Shown here piece after piece: positions 11,802 to 23,320 of a stretch of DNA of 64,000 bases (within the stretch, counting starts at the first letter, position 1; each line of letters starts with the position of its first letter). The stretch spans positions 59,452,593 through 59,516,592 of the forward strand of contig NC_057923.1 in NCBI RefSeq assembly GCF_018873765.1. Direction: 5' to 3'. A program made the position numbers and the translations under genes. A model generated the notes under the pieces. That model ran no database searches. It was not told the DNA's origin and was given only the letters and a program-made list of their open reading frames with translations. This DNA is from Telopea speciosissima (taxonomy: Eukaryota > Streptophyta > Magnoliopsida > Proteales > Proteaceae).

Positions 11802-13305
11802 GATATAGAGTTTGACTATCTAGTTAATAAGAAAAATGGAATATTTGCACCATCGAATCTTCTGCATCAATGTGAATCTTCTTTCCTTGTCCACATATGC
11901 CTAGATTGCCCACTCAACAGAAAATCAATTCATATATATATATATTTATTTATTTATTTATTTTTTTAAATAAAAAAATGTTGATCATTCAATCCTTTGA
12001 ATATTTTTTTTTGGGGTAGAATTCAACCCTTTGAACGTTTTAGCAATGATTTGACCATTGGAAGCCATCTTATGCTCATTATATAGAAATGGGAGAGGTT
12101 TTGTGTGGTGGAGATTGGATCATCTCCACGTATCAACAGGTGAACTTAAATCTCAGAGTCAATCACATTTTAATTTTGTTTTCATAAAAACCCCTTCTTC
12201 CCTTATAAATGGTAAAAATAAGACAGGTGGTTCACATGTACGTTCACCTGTTGGTACATGTGAAGGAACCAAACTCTGTCTTGTGGGGGGGGGGGGTTTG
12301 CCCACACTTAAATACGAGGCAAATAACCACTCTACCCCATGAAAGATGGAAATCTCACCCTAAGATGTCAATGTGTGTGCTCTCATTAATCCCATGCATG
12401 CATAAAAGCTACGACACGACCTTTCTATATAGGTCTTCGATGCAAGGTTTTATTTATCGGTATTAATAACCGTATCGGTATGCATCAGACAGAGTAGGTG
12501 GGTAAGGGTCACTTTTGGGTATTATTACCCTATCTATCCGACACAGTATTTGCCAAAAAATATTAATTAAAAAAGAAAAAGTTGGGAGACATGTACTAAC
12601 TTACTAAACATATGACATAAAATCATGGATTGTAGCAAAACAGTAAAAAAATGGAATGAAAGAAAAAAACACCTTAAAAATCTGCAAAACAATGAGAAAG
12701 AAGAAAGGTTGGGTTACTCAGCCTCTTTTGATCTGTATATCTTCCCTTGAAGTACAAATTTTTTTTTTTTTCCACTGGATGTTTAGATTTGCTGAAAATG
12801 GTAGAAGGTGGAAAAAAATCAAGTAGATTGGACAATTAGAAAGTAGGAGTGTTTTATAAGATTTTTGCAGGTTTTCGGTGTATTGGGTGGGTTCGGCGAT
12901 CTTGTCATACATCTGATACCATAACGGATCTGATCTATTGGATTGGCAAGGGTATTTCAGACCTTCAACAATAAAGGACGGAAGTTAATGATGACATTCA
13001 CTCAACCCAAAGTCCAATCATAACATTAAATCACCATCAATAAAGAGTTTCTTCACAACACCGGAACATTTTTATTGTATGAAAGGAAGAAAAAGAAAAA
13101 AGAAACATTCCTAAGGATGCAAAATAGAAACTTATATTTTCTATTTTGGTCCACATTTGACCAAGAATAAGTCTTGTTTTTCTTTCTCATTCAAAGAAAA
13201 ACTTTTCTAGGCTCTCAAAAGACTAGGGCTTGCCCGTTTTCTCGCTGATGATCTTCGTTATGGAGCAAATCGATTCCACAAGCGTAACCGACGCCAATTG
13301 CATAG

Positions 13306-13348
13306 GGTGCATTAGCATGTAATGCGGAAATTCTGAGTATAAATCAAT
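13306..13348 (+). promoter_or_regulatory. Conserved GDSL-cluster core promoter, gene 2
   Basis: GGGTGCATTAGCATGTAATG, then GGAAATTCTGAG and TATAAAT at 13338-13344, is homologous to the block before gene 1. It lies about 70-115 bases upstream of the two candidate ATGs. Confidence 0.65.
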
Positions 13349-13410
13349 AGAAATGGATAATCAGTTTCCTATTCATTTTAAAAACATCCATTTGACAAAC
13401 TCCTGATAGA

Positions 13411-15136
13411 ATGCAAGAAAACATGGCTAAGACCTTCTCCATATCCCTTCTCTCACTTTGCTTACTTCTTCATTCCTTCCTAGCAAACTGCACAATAATA
13501 ACTCCACCCCTTGTCCCAGCTCTTTACATATTTGGAGATTCACTTGTAGATAGTGGCAATAATAATCAATTTCCCACAAGTGCCAAAGTAAACTATTTAC
13601 CATATGGCATAGACTTCCCAAATGGGCCAACAGGAAGATTTACCAATGGCAAGACTTCTTTAGATTTTATAGGTAAATATAAAATTTCTATATATTAAAA
13701 ATGATTTACAAAAGAAGAAAATAAATAGATTTCTTTTTTCCTCTCATTAGTTATTTGTTGTCTTGTGATTTTAATTTTTGCAAATTGATTTACTTCTAAT
13801 TTTCCTTCTAATCTTATTAATTTGTTTCTCTTGTGATCTTTGATGGCAGCTAATTTTCTTGGGTTACCTTTTATTCCTCCATACAATGGTCTTTCAATAG
13901 CTGAAAAGGGCAAAACAATAACCGGAATTAATTATGCTTCGGCATCGGCTGGCATCCTTCGAGAATCAGGAAGTGCATTAGTAAGTTATATTGAAGTTTA
14001 GATTTAAAATTCACAATCTAAACATCGCACATGGGATTCTGAGATTCCTCTCCCCCCACTTAAACCCGTAAAATAGCCTGATAATATGGTCTTGATCAAT
14101 TAAGCATATTTGAATCTTTCTCCTAATGGGCTTGTTATGCAGGGGAGGAATGTACCCCTAGGGGTACAAATTGAGTCATTCAAAGAAACAATTAACCTAT
14201 ACTTGCCACAGAACTTCCAAACCAATGATGATCTCTCTCAACACTTATCTGACTCCATTTTCGCGGTAGTCATAGGCGGCAATGACTATATCAACAACTA
14301 TCTCATGCCAACAAAATACAACAGTAGTCATTTATACGACCCGAACAAATTCGCCGGAATTCTCTTACAAGAATTCACACAACATTTAAAGGTGATTGAA
14401 ACATATTCACCTTTGTTCTTATTTAAGCTCTCTGTTTGACAATTTAATCTCAGTTTTGGTTATATATAATTGCAGAACATTTATAATTTGGGAGCAAGGA
14501 AATTTTTGGTATACAACCTTAGCCCAATTGGGTGTATACCAGCAATGGTACAATTAAGAAATGTTACACACGGATGTGCTGATGATATAAACGATATAGC
14601 AGCTCCTTACAATGTGGGCTTTCCTGGTATGTTAGAAGAGCTGAGAAATAGTCTTCCAGGCTCAACCTTTGTCCAAGCAGATATAAAGTCAAGCTTTTTC
14701 TTGGACCATAGACCTTTTAGAGACGGTAAGATCGATATCGCAATTTTAATTCATTTTTAATGAAAATTCTTCTTGGGTTGTGTTTGATATGCATTCTTGA
14801 TCCATTTTGCATTCTCGAACGATTCATCTGAGAATACAAAATCAACCTAAAATGTATACCAAACACTGCCTTGTTCGATGATCTCCATCTCCTTGACTAA
14901 AACTACTAGAATTTTTTTGTGTTGCAGGGATTATTGATTCAAACCCATGTTGTCTCACAGACAATGAAACTCATCAATGTCTTAAAGATGTACCTCCTTG
15001 CACTGATAGGTTTAGACATGTCTTCTGGGATGCAATTCATCCAACACAAACTGTGAACTCGCTGCTTTCAATTGGTTGCTTCTTTAGTCATTTGATATGT
15101 ACTCCAATGAATGTGTTGGATCTTGCTCTGCTCTGA
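13411..15136 (+). CDS. GDSL esterase/lipase, gene 2 of cluster (362-366 aa)
   Basis: This is a secreted GDSL-family serine esterase. Five exons: 13411-13672, 13850-13980, 14143-14391, 14476-14725, 14928-15136, with TGA at 15134-15136. Two in-frame ATGs (13411 and 13423) are possible; the second corresponds to the only ATG of gene 1. Signal peptide, then [12 protein letters not shown] (Ser), NYASASAG (block II), GGNDYINNY and WDAIHPTQ (Asp, His) are all present. The exon phases are identical to those of gene 1. Compared with gene 1, the C-terminus is shorter, ending DLALL. Block II has Ala where the paralogues have Gly (SAS for SGS), a mild departure. A poly(A) signal is at 15291-15296. Confidence 0.92.
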
Positions 15137-15486
15137 ACTAATAAGCTAGGCATAGCTTCTCTCATCAAAAATAAATAAGGCATAGCTTCTTAGCAGAGTC
15201 ATTTTTAATCTTGATGTATCTATTTTTTGGGAAGATATGAAAGTGAGTAAATAATTTTTGTAAACTTCCTTTTTGTATTTAGAATGATTTAATAAATTGT
15301 AGCTATATTTGTAGCTATATATCTACCAATTTATGGTAATGTTGCATCAATCCTGTTGACATTGTTTTTAAGTTTCTTCTCTCTTTTACATTTGGTTTAG
15401 TTATTTGTGTTATGATAATCAACCTATTTTTATTTTTTTTTCCTAATACATTTGATAAGTCTGGATTAATAAAAAAATTCTCCACT

Positions 15487-15743
15487 CATGGTTCTGAGTA
15501 TCGGTATTGTATCGTTCGTGGGTGATATGTACCGGTTTTGCTAGTCACTGATACTAATATTGTACCGATACCGTATCGGTTGCATGGTACAAACAAGGGG
15601 TAAAATGGTCAGAAAACTCATTTTTTAAAGAAATTCAAGGGTAATTTTGTCCGATACATTCGATCCAGGCCGATACCGTATCGGTATCATATCGATTTTG
15701 CGTGTTGCCGATACCCATTCCGATACCGTGCACTAAAACCATG
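15487..15743 (+). mobile_element. hAT-type MITE with 8-bp target duplication
   Basis: The element begins CATGGTTCTGAG and ends CACTAAAACCATG, imperfect terminal inverted repeats. TCTCCACT occurs directly on both sides (15479-15486 and 15744-15751); eight bases is the hAT signature. The interior is built from palindromic GATACCGTATCGG words and has no coding capacity. An inverted copy lies at 17631-17877. Confidence 0.85.
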
Positions 15744-16183
15744 TCTCCACTTCTTCATGCTCTCCTATTTATAGATGAAGTTTTTGAATCCCTTCGCCAA
15801 TGTTGATTGTGATGCAATAATTGGACTCTAGGGTCATCATAACCCTCATCCATAATGTTTATGATCTGAAATATATTTCTAGAGTCCAATCGGAGGGTCG
15901 GATGGGGTGGATGAAGATATTCTCTTTTCAGCATGGGTACAGAGAAACTAAATACGAACATATATACGAACATAGCAAATTTGGCCACCTTTTAGTCTAT
16001 TTTGGATGACCCAACCAACTCATTTTCCATATTTGGATTGTCCGAATACTATTGGATCACTTTCAATAAAATAAAATTTGGCAAAATGTTTATAAAAAAT
16101 TATGTTATTTTTTAAAAGTGGACAAATGATGTGTCCATTCAAATCGTTGGACAGAGCGGACATTGTCTAGATTGAGGGGGATG

Positions 16184-16310
16184 AATATTGTTCACGTAAG
16201 TGAGCGTACGTGAACAACTCACAACCGTTCAGATGAAACATTCCCACATAATATATTCTATTTGAACGATTGTGAGTTGTTCATGTACGCTCACATATGT
16301 GAACATTTCC
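16184..16310. mobile_element. Foldback hairpin element, about 48-bp arms
   Basis: The left arm (from GTTCACGTAAGTGAGCGTAC through CAACTCACAACCGTTCA) pairs with the right arm (TGAACGATTGTGAGTTGTTC through CACATATGTGAAC) with few mismatches, leaving a loop of about 30 bases. There is no coding capacity. Transcribed RNA would form a long hairpin. Confidence 0.7.
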
Positions 16311-17275
16311 TACACTCGTTTAGATTAGCCATCTATGAAATTTTAGAGTCTAATTCAAATAAGAAAATAAGTTCTTTGTGGGAGAGTGTACGGATTGGAT
16401 TCGGCTCGGATAGTGCTATATCCACATCCGATTAGCTTTGGGACGGATTCGAATAGTGCTAAATGGATACAGACATGGATATGGATCGAATATTTTATCC
16501 GTTTACATGCAAATATAACTTTTCGGATAGCTATAACCTATTCATATCCGTATCTGTTTAGCTTTCGAACGGATTCAGATAGTGTTAAATGGATACGGAC
16601 ATGGATACGAAAATGAATTCCGACTATTCATTACACCCCTAACCGTCCACACTCAACACCAAGGGGGGGGGGAATGATCGCCCCTCCCCCTAAGAAAGGT
16701 GGATATCTCAACCCCATAATGCTTATGTGCCCTCTCATTAGCTCATGCGCATGCTCCCCCATAGAAAACATTCACCTTTCAATTAAATACCCCATGTGTA
16801 TTGGGCCCTATTGGCATGGAGCCATGGACACTGTCCTGGACCATAATCGGTCTATTTCTAATGGATTTCTTCAATTTCTGCCATATCAGTCCGGTTTTAT
16901 GAAATAGAGAAGCGCGCTTCAAGGATGGAGACATAAAATTCTGGTGTCATCGCTTGCTAAAAATAGGATTATACAAAAGGAGACACAAAGAGAGAGAGAA
17001 AGAGAGAGTACTCGTGCAACTTCGGACAAGAGTCAAGCAATGGGGACTCGTAAGCTGCGCGTGGTGGAGAAAGAATTAGGCTCCTTTGCAGCGTGGGAGG
17101 AGTTCGGTTTCTTTGCATGCAGGTGCACGTACATGTGAGAGGCAACCACCTGTCTAATTTTTACCATTTACAATGGGAAGAGGGGTATTTATGAAAACAA
17201 AATAAACATGTGATTGGATGTACGTTCACCTGCATGTACGTACAGATGATCCATTCTTGCGTGGGGGTACATTAC

Positions 17276-17484
17276 AGATCTTGTAGCACGGTACTAGAGC
17301 TCGTCACATGGACAAACTCCCATTTGAACGGTGAAGATTGATCGAGCTGAAAATCCTGAGCATGGTGCACATGCGATGGACACGAAGATTTCTTAATTTT
17401 GAAATCTAGATTTTCAACTCAATCCACTCCGTTCAAATGCTAGGTCGTCCATATGGCAAGCTATGGTGCCGTGCCACAAGATCT
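17276..17484. mobile_element. Foldback MITE, about 37-bp inverted ends
   Basis: AGATCTTGTAGCACGGTACT at the left end pairs with the right end (GGTGCCGTGCCACAAGATCT). A clear target duplication was not found. The interior contains a second inverted pair around TTTGAACGG / CCGTTCAAA. Confidence 0.65.
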
Positions 17485-17630
17485 TTGGCTTTTCTCGCTC
17501 ACAACTCACAAGCCGTGCCTACGGAGGTGGTAGTGGATATGCAATTATGGAGGGTGCCGATGATTTTGGAATTTGGATGGTAATGTTGGAATGCAGAGAC
17601 TCAGAGAGAGGGAAAATTATCACCTCTAGT

Positions 17631-17877
17631 CATGGTTTTAGTGCACGGTATCGGAATGGGTATCGGCAACACGTAAAACCGATACGATACCAATATGGTA
17701 TCGACCTGGATCGATTGTATTGGACAAAATTACCCCTAAAATTTAAAAAAAAAATGAGATTTCTAACAATTTTACCCCTTGTCTATACCGTGCTATCGAT
17801 ATGGTATCGACACAATAGCGGTATCGATGACTAGCAAAACTAATATGTATCACCCGATACCGATAATTAGACTCATG
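17631..17877 (-). mobile_element. hAT-type MITE, inverted copy of the 15.5-kb element
   Basis: It begins CATGGTTTTAGTGCACGGTA and ends AATTAGACTCATG, and aligns with the 15487-15743 element on the opposite strand, including the interior ATTTTGTCC region. The flanks are CCTCTAGT (17623-17630) and CCTCCAAT (17878-17885), six of eight matching, consistent with an older insertion. Confidence 0.75.
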
Positions 17878-18301
17878 CCTCCAATTCCCTACCCGGCCCA
17901 GTTCCCAATTTTTCTAATAGGGGGTGGTGGATCCCACTAGAGCAGAGTATTTGGGCAGAGGTAAGGTGGTCATTTCAGCCCCTTGTTAGAGGAAATGGGG
18001 AACTGGGCCGGTCAGGAACTGGAGGTGATAAACATCCGAGAGAGGGAGAGATGAAAAACAGGGAAAAACAGGAAGGGGAGTTGGAATTTGGAAAGGAGAG
18101 AAAAAGACAGGAAGACAAGTATTATTAGTGGGTACAGTTTTAAACTCTGCAGTGTTGGGACAGGTTTATTGATGCCCAGTCAACATCCATTAATTATCTA
18201 ATGGGCAAAGAATCTCAGTCAAGTGGCATAGCCCTGCTGCGCCAGAGAGGCTGAAATGATCGGATCGGGTTCCTCCACGGCGCAGGGTTACACTATATAT
18301 A

Positions 18302-18468
18302 GGGAAGCAGTTTTCCGTACAGGAGTGTGGCCTACGCCAGCACTCCCATGAATCTATCTCTTTCCTCTTTAAAACAAGATGGCAAAGGTGTCTTTTCACA
18401 TGGAGAGGAGAGAGAAAGACTCATGGGAGTGCTGGCGTAGGCCACACTCTCGGACAGAGATCTTTTTC
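18302..18468. mobile_element. Foldback element with near-perfect inverted arms
   Basis: The left arm contains GTGTGGCCTACGCCAGCACT then CCCATGA; the right arm carries the exact inverse, TCATGGGAGTGCTGGCGTAG then GCCACACTC. The 60 bases between include AAACAAGATGGCAAAGGTGT. A partial relative with the same left arm and the same middle lies at 6430-6565. Confidence 0.7.
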
Positions 18469-19286
18469 TCATATATATATATATCAATCAAGTACCATGT
18501 GGATGCCTGTCAGCCTGTACATGCTATCCTATTGGTACTCACGCTGATGCAAGGGCCACGCCACTTGACAGATTTAGATTTTTTTTTCTTTCTCATATCT
18601 AATATACCGAACTACCACACGAAAGATAAGCTTTGAGATCCACTCAAACATGCAATACAAGAGCTGGGAAGATTGCACCTTGTGGCCAGAGAGGTAAAGA
18701 ACCCAAGGATCACTCTAGATGGGAATATCTCTATTTTTCCTTCAATCAAATTCTTTAAATGAGAATCTTGTTTTTAATCAATTGACAGTAATACATGCAA
18801 GATTCTCACATGATCCTTCATTATGCGTAACCATATGTGCACTCACACCTGTGTCCTGGAATCAACATTCCAGAGACCACATGGTGTGACGACCATATGA
18901 ACCTAAAGACAACCTTAGTCCGTTAATAATCATGTAAATTAAATAAAATTAATATTAAGAGAAAAAGAAGAAAAGCATGGTCTATGCAAGTACTCTCATT
19001 TGTATATCTCTTTTCTCCCTTATGAAAAGAAACCTTTGGTCCTTGTTTTGGGAAAGAGAGAAATATACATCATCGCTTCTAGACAGTGAACCACTTCCCT
19101 AATATCAATTAAAAATTTCGAGTCTGGTAGGGGAGGGGGGTGGTAACCACAGCTTGTGGTAGAGGAGTTTCATCGAGCACATGGTAGATATATAGGTACA
19201 CTTTATATATTAATTCTGAACCCAAAAAGGAAAAACATAAATTAAGTACTTTCATATCTTCCAAGATACATTACATACTTGATACT

Positions 19287-20763
19287 TCAAGATGAAAAAA
19301 GACTCTGTTGAGAAGCTTCTTGTTTCAGTGCAAGCTGCATCACATTTATTGGAGTACACACCGTTGAGCTATTGAAGCAATCAATCGAAATCAGCAGGTT
19401 CACCTCTTGTGTTGGATGAACTTCATCCCAGTATTTATACTTATTCCTATCTGAGCAAGGTTTTAAATCTTTAAAGCCTAGGAAAGTTGTATTGCTTGCA
19501 CTACAACATGGGTTTCTATCTATGAGCTCTGCAGCAGTAGATTTCAAAGGGTTTTCGCCTAAGACAAGGCTTGAAGTAGTATAAATGTCTCCCTGTACAA
19601 AGGTTGAACCTTCAAGACTGGTGCTCAGCTCTTGTATCATACTGGGAAAGCCTTCATCATGAAGGTATACCAATTGGTTTACATGCTCTGCACATCCGCT
19701 TGTAATATTTTCACTAATTATTATGCCTGGTGTACACCCAATTTTGCCAATGTTGAATACCAAAAATTTCCTTGCTCCCAGATTATAAAGGTCCTGCCAT
19801 TGTTTAAGTATAACCCAGAACTGAGATTAATTAAATCTCTTTCAAACAGAAAAGGTTTAATCAGTTGAAGGGTTAACTTGTTTCTGTTACCTGCAAATGT
19901 TGTTTGAGTTCTTTTAAGAGAATGTTGGCAAATTGTTCTGGGGTGTATAGATTACTGCTGTTGTACACTTCTGGTTGGAGATAGTTGTTGATATAGTCAT
20001 TGCTGCCTATGTTTACAACAAAAATGGAGTTGGATAAGTACTGCAAGAGCTCATCTTTGGTTTTGAAGTTCCCTGGTAAGTAAAGGTTAACAGTTTCTTG
20101 GAACAACTCAATTTGTGTCTGTAGGGCTAAGATCATCCCCTGCATAACAAACCCATTGTGAGTTTTATGTCTAAAACCTCAAAATTTAAGGTAGTGTACC
20201 AACTTACAGCTGCAGTTCCTGTTTCTGTAAGGATACCAGCTGATCCAGAAGCAAAATTTATTCCAGTTGTTGTGTTGTTCTTTTGAGTCACTGAAAGACC
20301 CAAGTATGGAGGAGCAAGAGGTAACCCAAGAAATTGAGCTGCAAAAAAAATCAAAGACCACAAGAGAAACAAAGGTTGATCCAAGTAATTCAGCTGCAAA
20401 ACTAAAATCACAAGACAACAAAAAGTTTATTTTCCCCTTTGGATGAACTAGAGACACTATAATTAGATAATCTCATGTGGTTGTGGATCAATTTTTACTT
20501 GCCCAGATACCTAGAAAATCCACACATGTGTTGCCATTGGTGAATCTTCCTGTTGGACCTTCTGGGAAGTCTATGCCATATGGGTCATACTTCACTTTCG
20601 CAACTGTGACAAGGAAATTATTATTTCCACTGTCCGAAAGTGAATCTCCAAATATGTAGAGAGCAGGGGCAAGGGGACTTGAGCACTTTGCCTGGAATAG
20701 ATGAAGAAGTAGGCAAAGTGAAAGAAGGGAAATAGAGAAAGTTTTAAACATCTTTTCTTGCAT
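19287..20763 (-). CDS. GDSL esterase/lipase, gene 3 of cluster (about 379 aa), last intron lost
   Basis: This is a secreted GDSL-family serine esterase on the minus strand. Exons: 20763-20511, 20338-20208, 20139-19891, 19793-19287. Signal peptide, FGDSLSDSGNNN (Ser), NFASGSAG, GSNDYINNY and WDEVHPTQE (Asp, His) are intact. Two in-frame ATGs are possible (20763, 20751). It has four exons where its paralogues have five: exons 4 and 5 are continuous, and the codons at the junction (LKSTAAE) equal the 3' end of the paralogues' last intron (AAATCTACTGCTGCAG). So the intron was lost imprecisely and its tail became coding, with frame kept. The closest relative is the pseudogene at 26.5 kb, which shares its upstream flank and an intron 1 relic. 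Confidence 0.9.
20375..20410 (-). repeat. Relic second copy of exon 2 start inside intron 1 of gene 3
   Basis: Read on the minus strand, intron 1 contains GCAGCTGAATTACTTGGATC, which resembles the true exon 2 boundary further on (GCAGCTCAATTTCTTGGGTT). The pseudogene at 26.5 kb has the same relic in a longer form at about 26934-26985. Gene 2 has a decayed form near 13777-13800; gene 1 appears to have lost it. Confidence 0.6.
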
Positions 20764-20879
20764 TCTATCAGTAATTGCCCAATGGATTTTATAGAAGAAA
20801 AGGAGAGACTCTAATGATCGTTCTCTAATCATTAATGATTTTAAAGGATTGATATCCAAATTTCAGCATAAGTAGTTGT

Positions 20880-21450
20880 AATACCCTTTTTTGGGATGAG
20901 GTTGCAAGCAAGTTGAAAGCTGACTTTTTGTTGAAAAGATACATAGAGTATGACTAGTAGTTCCACGTTTCAAATTACACCTAATTACACTTACCAGTTT
21001 TTTTTTTTATTCATCTATTATAGAATGGCTAATTGTGTCCTGTCATGTAGGACTCCTAGAATATGTGTGGCCCACTCATAAATGGCCAAGTGTCATATGT
21101 GTTTAGAGGATTAGGATCCACAGCCCTACATTAAAAGGGTAGTACTGAACACAAAATCTTGAAGGATCTTATGATTTCTTTCACTATCTATTAGTTTATT
21201 GTATAAGGTCACCAGTAAAAGTAGATAGACTTAGTTTTTCTAGGTCTCTGGTGATGACAGAAGAGAGAATCTTCTCATCATGGATGTCTGACCTTTTGAT
21301 TAGCAAGAAAACAGATACTCATTTGAGAGTTTTAAATAGAGGGTGAGAGTTAATGATGACATAAAATCCAATCATAGAGTCACATCACCAGTGATGAAGG
21401 AATTCATTATCCACAGGCATGTAAAACTAATCTAAAGCATATGGTCGTAT
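20880..21450 (-). repeat. Segmental duplication, inverted partner of 25795-26320
   Basis: Read on the minus strand this flank shares with 25795-26320 the words CACTGGTGATGTGAC, ATCATTAACTCTCACC, CAAGATTTTGT, CTTGGCCATTTAT, TAGGAGTCCTAC and TCAACTTGCTTGCAACCTC in the same order. It shows that gene 3 and the 26.5-kb pseudogene are an inverted duplicate pair including at least 0.6 kb of upstream DNA. Confidence 0.8.
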
Positions 21451-22259
21451 AATTTTTCTGACTTCGATAATTGATTTACAACCATATTAATCTTTGCGTT
21501 TTTTTTTCTTTTTTTGGATAAAAAAAACAGGGAAACGGAGGCAGCGAACCTGGGGGGGGGGGGCTACAAATAATATTTGATTAAGACCCATCAAATGGTG
21601 AAAATATTTTCTTCTAGACAGGTAAGATTGTCAATGAGTAACAAAAAAATGTTAGAATTTTAGAGGTAATGATGGGATTTGATCCCAAATCAAAGTTTTG
21701 ATTCCCACATAGTTATACCAATAACCAGACCACAATCTTCAAATGTTGAATCTTATCCTTTGAATTGAAAATCTGACAATTTGCAATATGTAGCCATTTT
21801 CCCTTTTTTCTCAGTTCTCATCTCATGCTCCATTCCCTTTTTCCCATCTTTTCATTTCCTTATTTTGTTTAGAGTTCGTTTTACCTATTTTGTTTTGTTT
21901 GAATCCATTTAGCCGACCTCATTAAGTTGGGATAAGACTGAGTTTGGCGTTATTGTTTTCACCTGGAACACATTTTATGGTCCTGTAACATAGAGGCTAG
22001 ATTTTGCTTATTAATATTCCTGTTATTTTCTTCTGCATTAATTCAAAGATTTCAAATGAATATAAAGATGATTTTCTGATTAGAGGATTTTAGTGTCTAT
22101 AATTTAGTTCTCCCTTTTTCTGCCACACTCTTCACAGGTATAAGCATTTCTCTTTCTAAGATGACATCAGTAGCCTGATCAGGAATGCATGGTTTTGATC
22201 ACCAACTCTCCTCTTTAACATAAACAAATTGAAGCTGAGGTAGTAGATATGGGTAGAAT

Positions 22260-22427
22260 CGTTATTGTCTACGGTTCCTTGATCGGTGTGGTTCCCTAGT
22301 GCCTCTCACAAGAGGGGGTAGGACTCACTCGAGACACCTGACCGAACACTCTGCCCGGGTGGGATCCACCCTCTTCTTGTGAGAGGCACTAGGGAACCGC
22401 ACCAATCAGGGATCCGCATACGATAAA
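22260..22427. mobile_element. Foldback element with about 55-bp arms
   Basis: The left arm GGTTCCCTAGTGCCTCTCAC then AAGAGGGGG pairs with the right arm (CTTGTGAGAGGCACTAGGGA then ACCGCACCAATCAGG). The outer parts TTATTGTCTACGG / CCGCATACGATAA also pair imperfectly. The loop is about 50 bases. There is no coding capacity. Confidence 0.7.
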
Positions 22428-23320
22428 AATTCATATGGTCATGGCCTATTTCATGGATTTCAGAATCAAATTGGATCAAGCAAATCATCTGGGAAATCGT
22501 TCCGAAATGGGTGATTCAATCTGAGTTTCTAAGGTTCAGGTGAAATCTGGCCGATCTCAACCGATTCTCCATCAATTCTAATCGATTCATAACTGAATCA
22601 GCTGAACCCGATTCAGATCCCGATTCCTTACTTTAAAACCCTGTAGCCAACTAACAAAAAGCTGATAGTTTTGTTGACCAAGGGAAGGGCTAATTGTCGG
22701 TGCTTGCCATTTTTATCCCATCAACACCCACATGGTTTCCCTTAGCAGACTATAGAGTTAGAGCATTATTAGGAGTACAATCAATTAATAAATTTTGTTT
22801 TTTTCTTCTATTGTATTTCTGTTTTTGTTGATCATTATGTCTTCACTTTGATTTACTCACTTTATTATTATTGGTGAAGTCTGATCTCAAGTCAAAAAGT
22901 GTTGGGGTGATTATTTGGTAGATCATTTCGCCTTCGAAATGCACGTAAATGACCTAAAAGTGCATACATCAGCTCCAAAGGTGTTGTTTCCCTGTAGAGC
23001 TCGTCGAGATCTTCAATTTGATATGTATTTCGTCCTATATTGGTTGAAGTTTGAACTAGACCAAGTATGTCTCTAGAGGTATTTTTATACTTTTTGCATT
23101 ACGGTTTTCTTATATATTATAGTTATCTCTTTGAGAGATTAGTGAGTGAGGGTTTGTAATTGCTTCACAGAAATAGTGGACTCGTTCTATTGCTTGGCCG
23201 TGGATGTGGTTTTCTTTCTTGGGGTGAACTATATAAATCTTGTCTTGTGTGTTTGATTTTTTGTCTTTGCATTTCTTCTGCAAAATTGTCATTCTATTTT
23301 CTTGTTTTTTTAACACTTAC

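Larger units (their letters stand above)
8967..13305. other. Intergenic, MITEs and LTR-like repeats
   Basis: No gene is supported. About 9120-9520 is homologous to the 3' flanks of the other GDSL units (15.9 and 30.7 kb). Foldback elements lie at 10000-10184, 10495-10652 and 11357-11553. About 10848-11215 repeats a block with TTTAGTCCCACATTG. An AAT microsatellite spans 11738-11801. From about 11850 the sequence resembles the upstream flanks of genes 1 and the pseudogene. About 12115-12265 is an inverted partner of 17100-17250. Confidence 0.6.
15137..19286. other. Intergenic with several MITEs
   Basis: No gene is supported. hAT-type MITEs lie at 15487-15743 and 17631-17877. Foldback hairpins lie at 16184-16310, 17276-17484 and 18302-18468. 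About 15890-16080 matches the GDSL 3' flanks at 9.1 and 30.9 kb. About 16385-16640 repeats a block with GGATTCGGATAGTG. Short open frames in this region overlap these repeats. Confidence 0.6.
20764..23320. other. Upstream flank of gene 3 and intergenic DNA
   Basis: About 20880-21450 is an inverted homologue of 25795-26320 (see the separate entry). A foldback element lies at 22260-22427. Homopolymer runs occur at 21000-21010 and 21554-21563. No gene is supported between 21.5 and 23.3 kb; short frames there have no recognisable motif. Confidence 0.6.
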
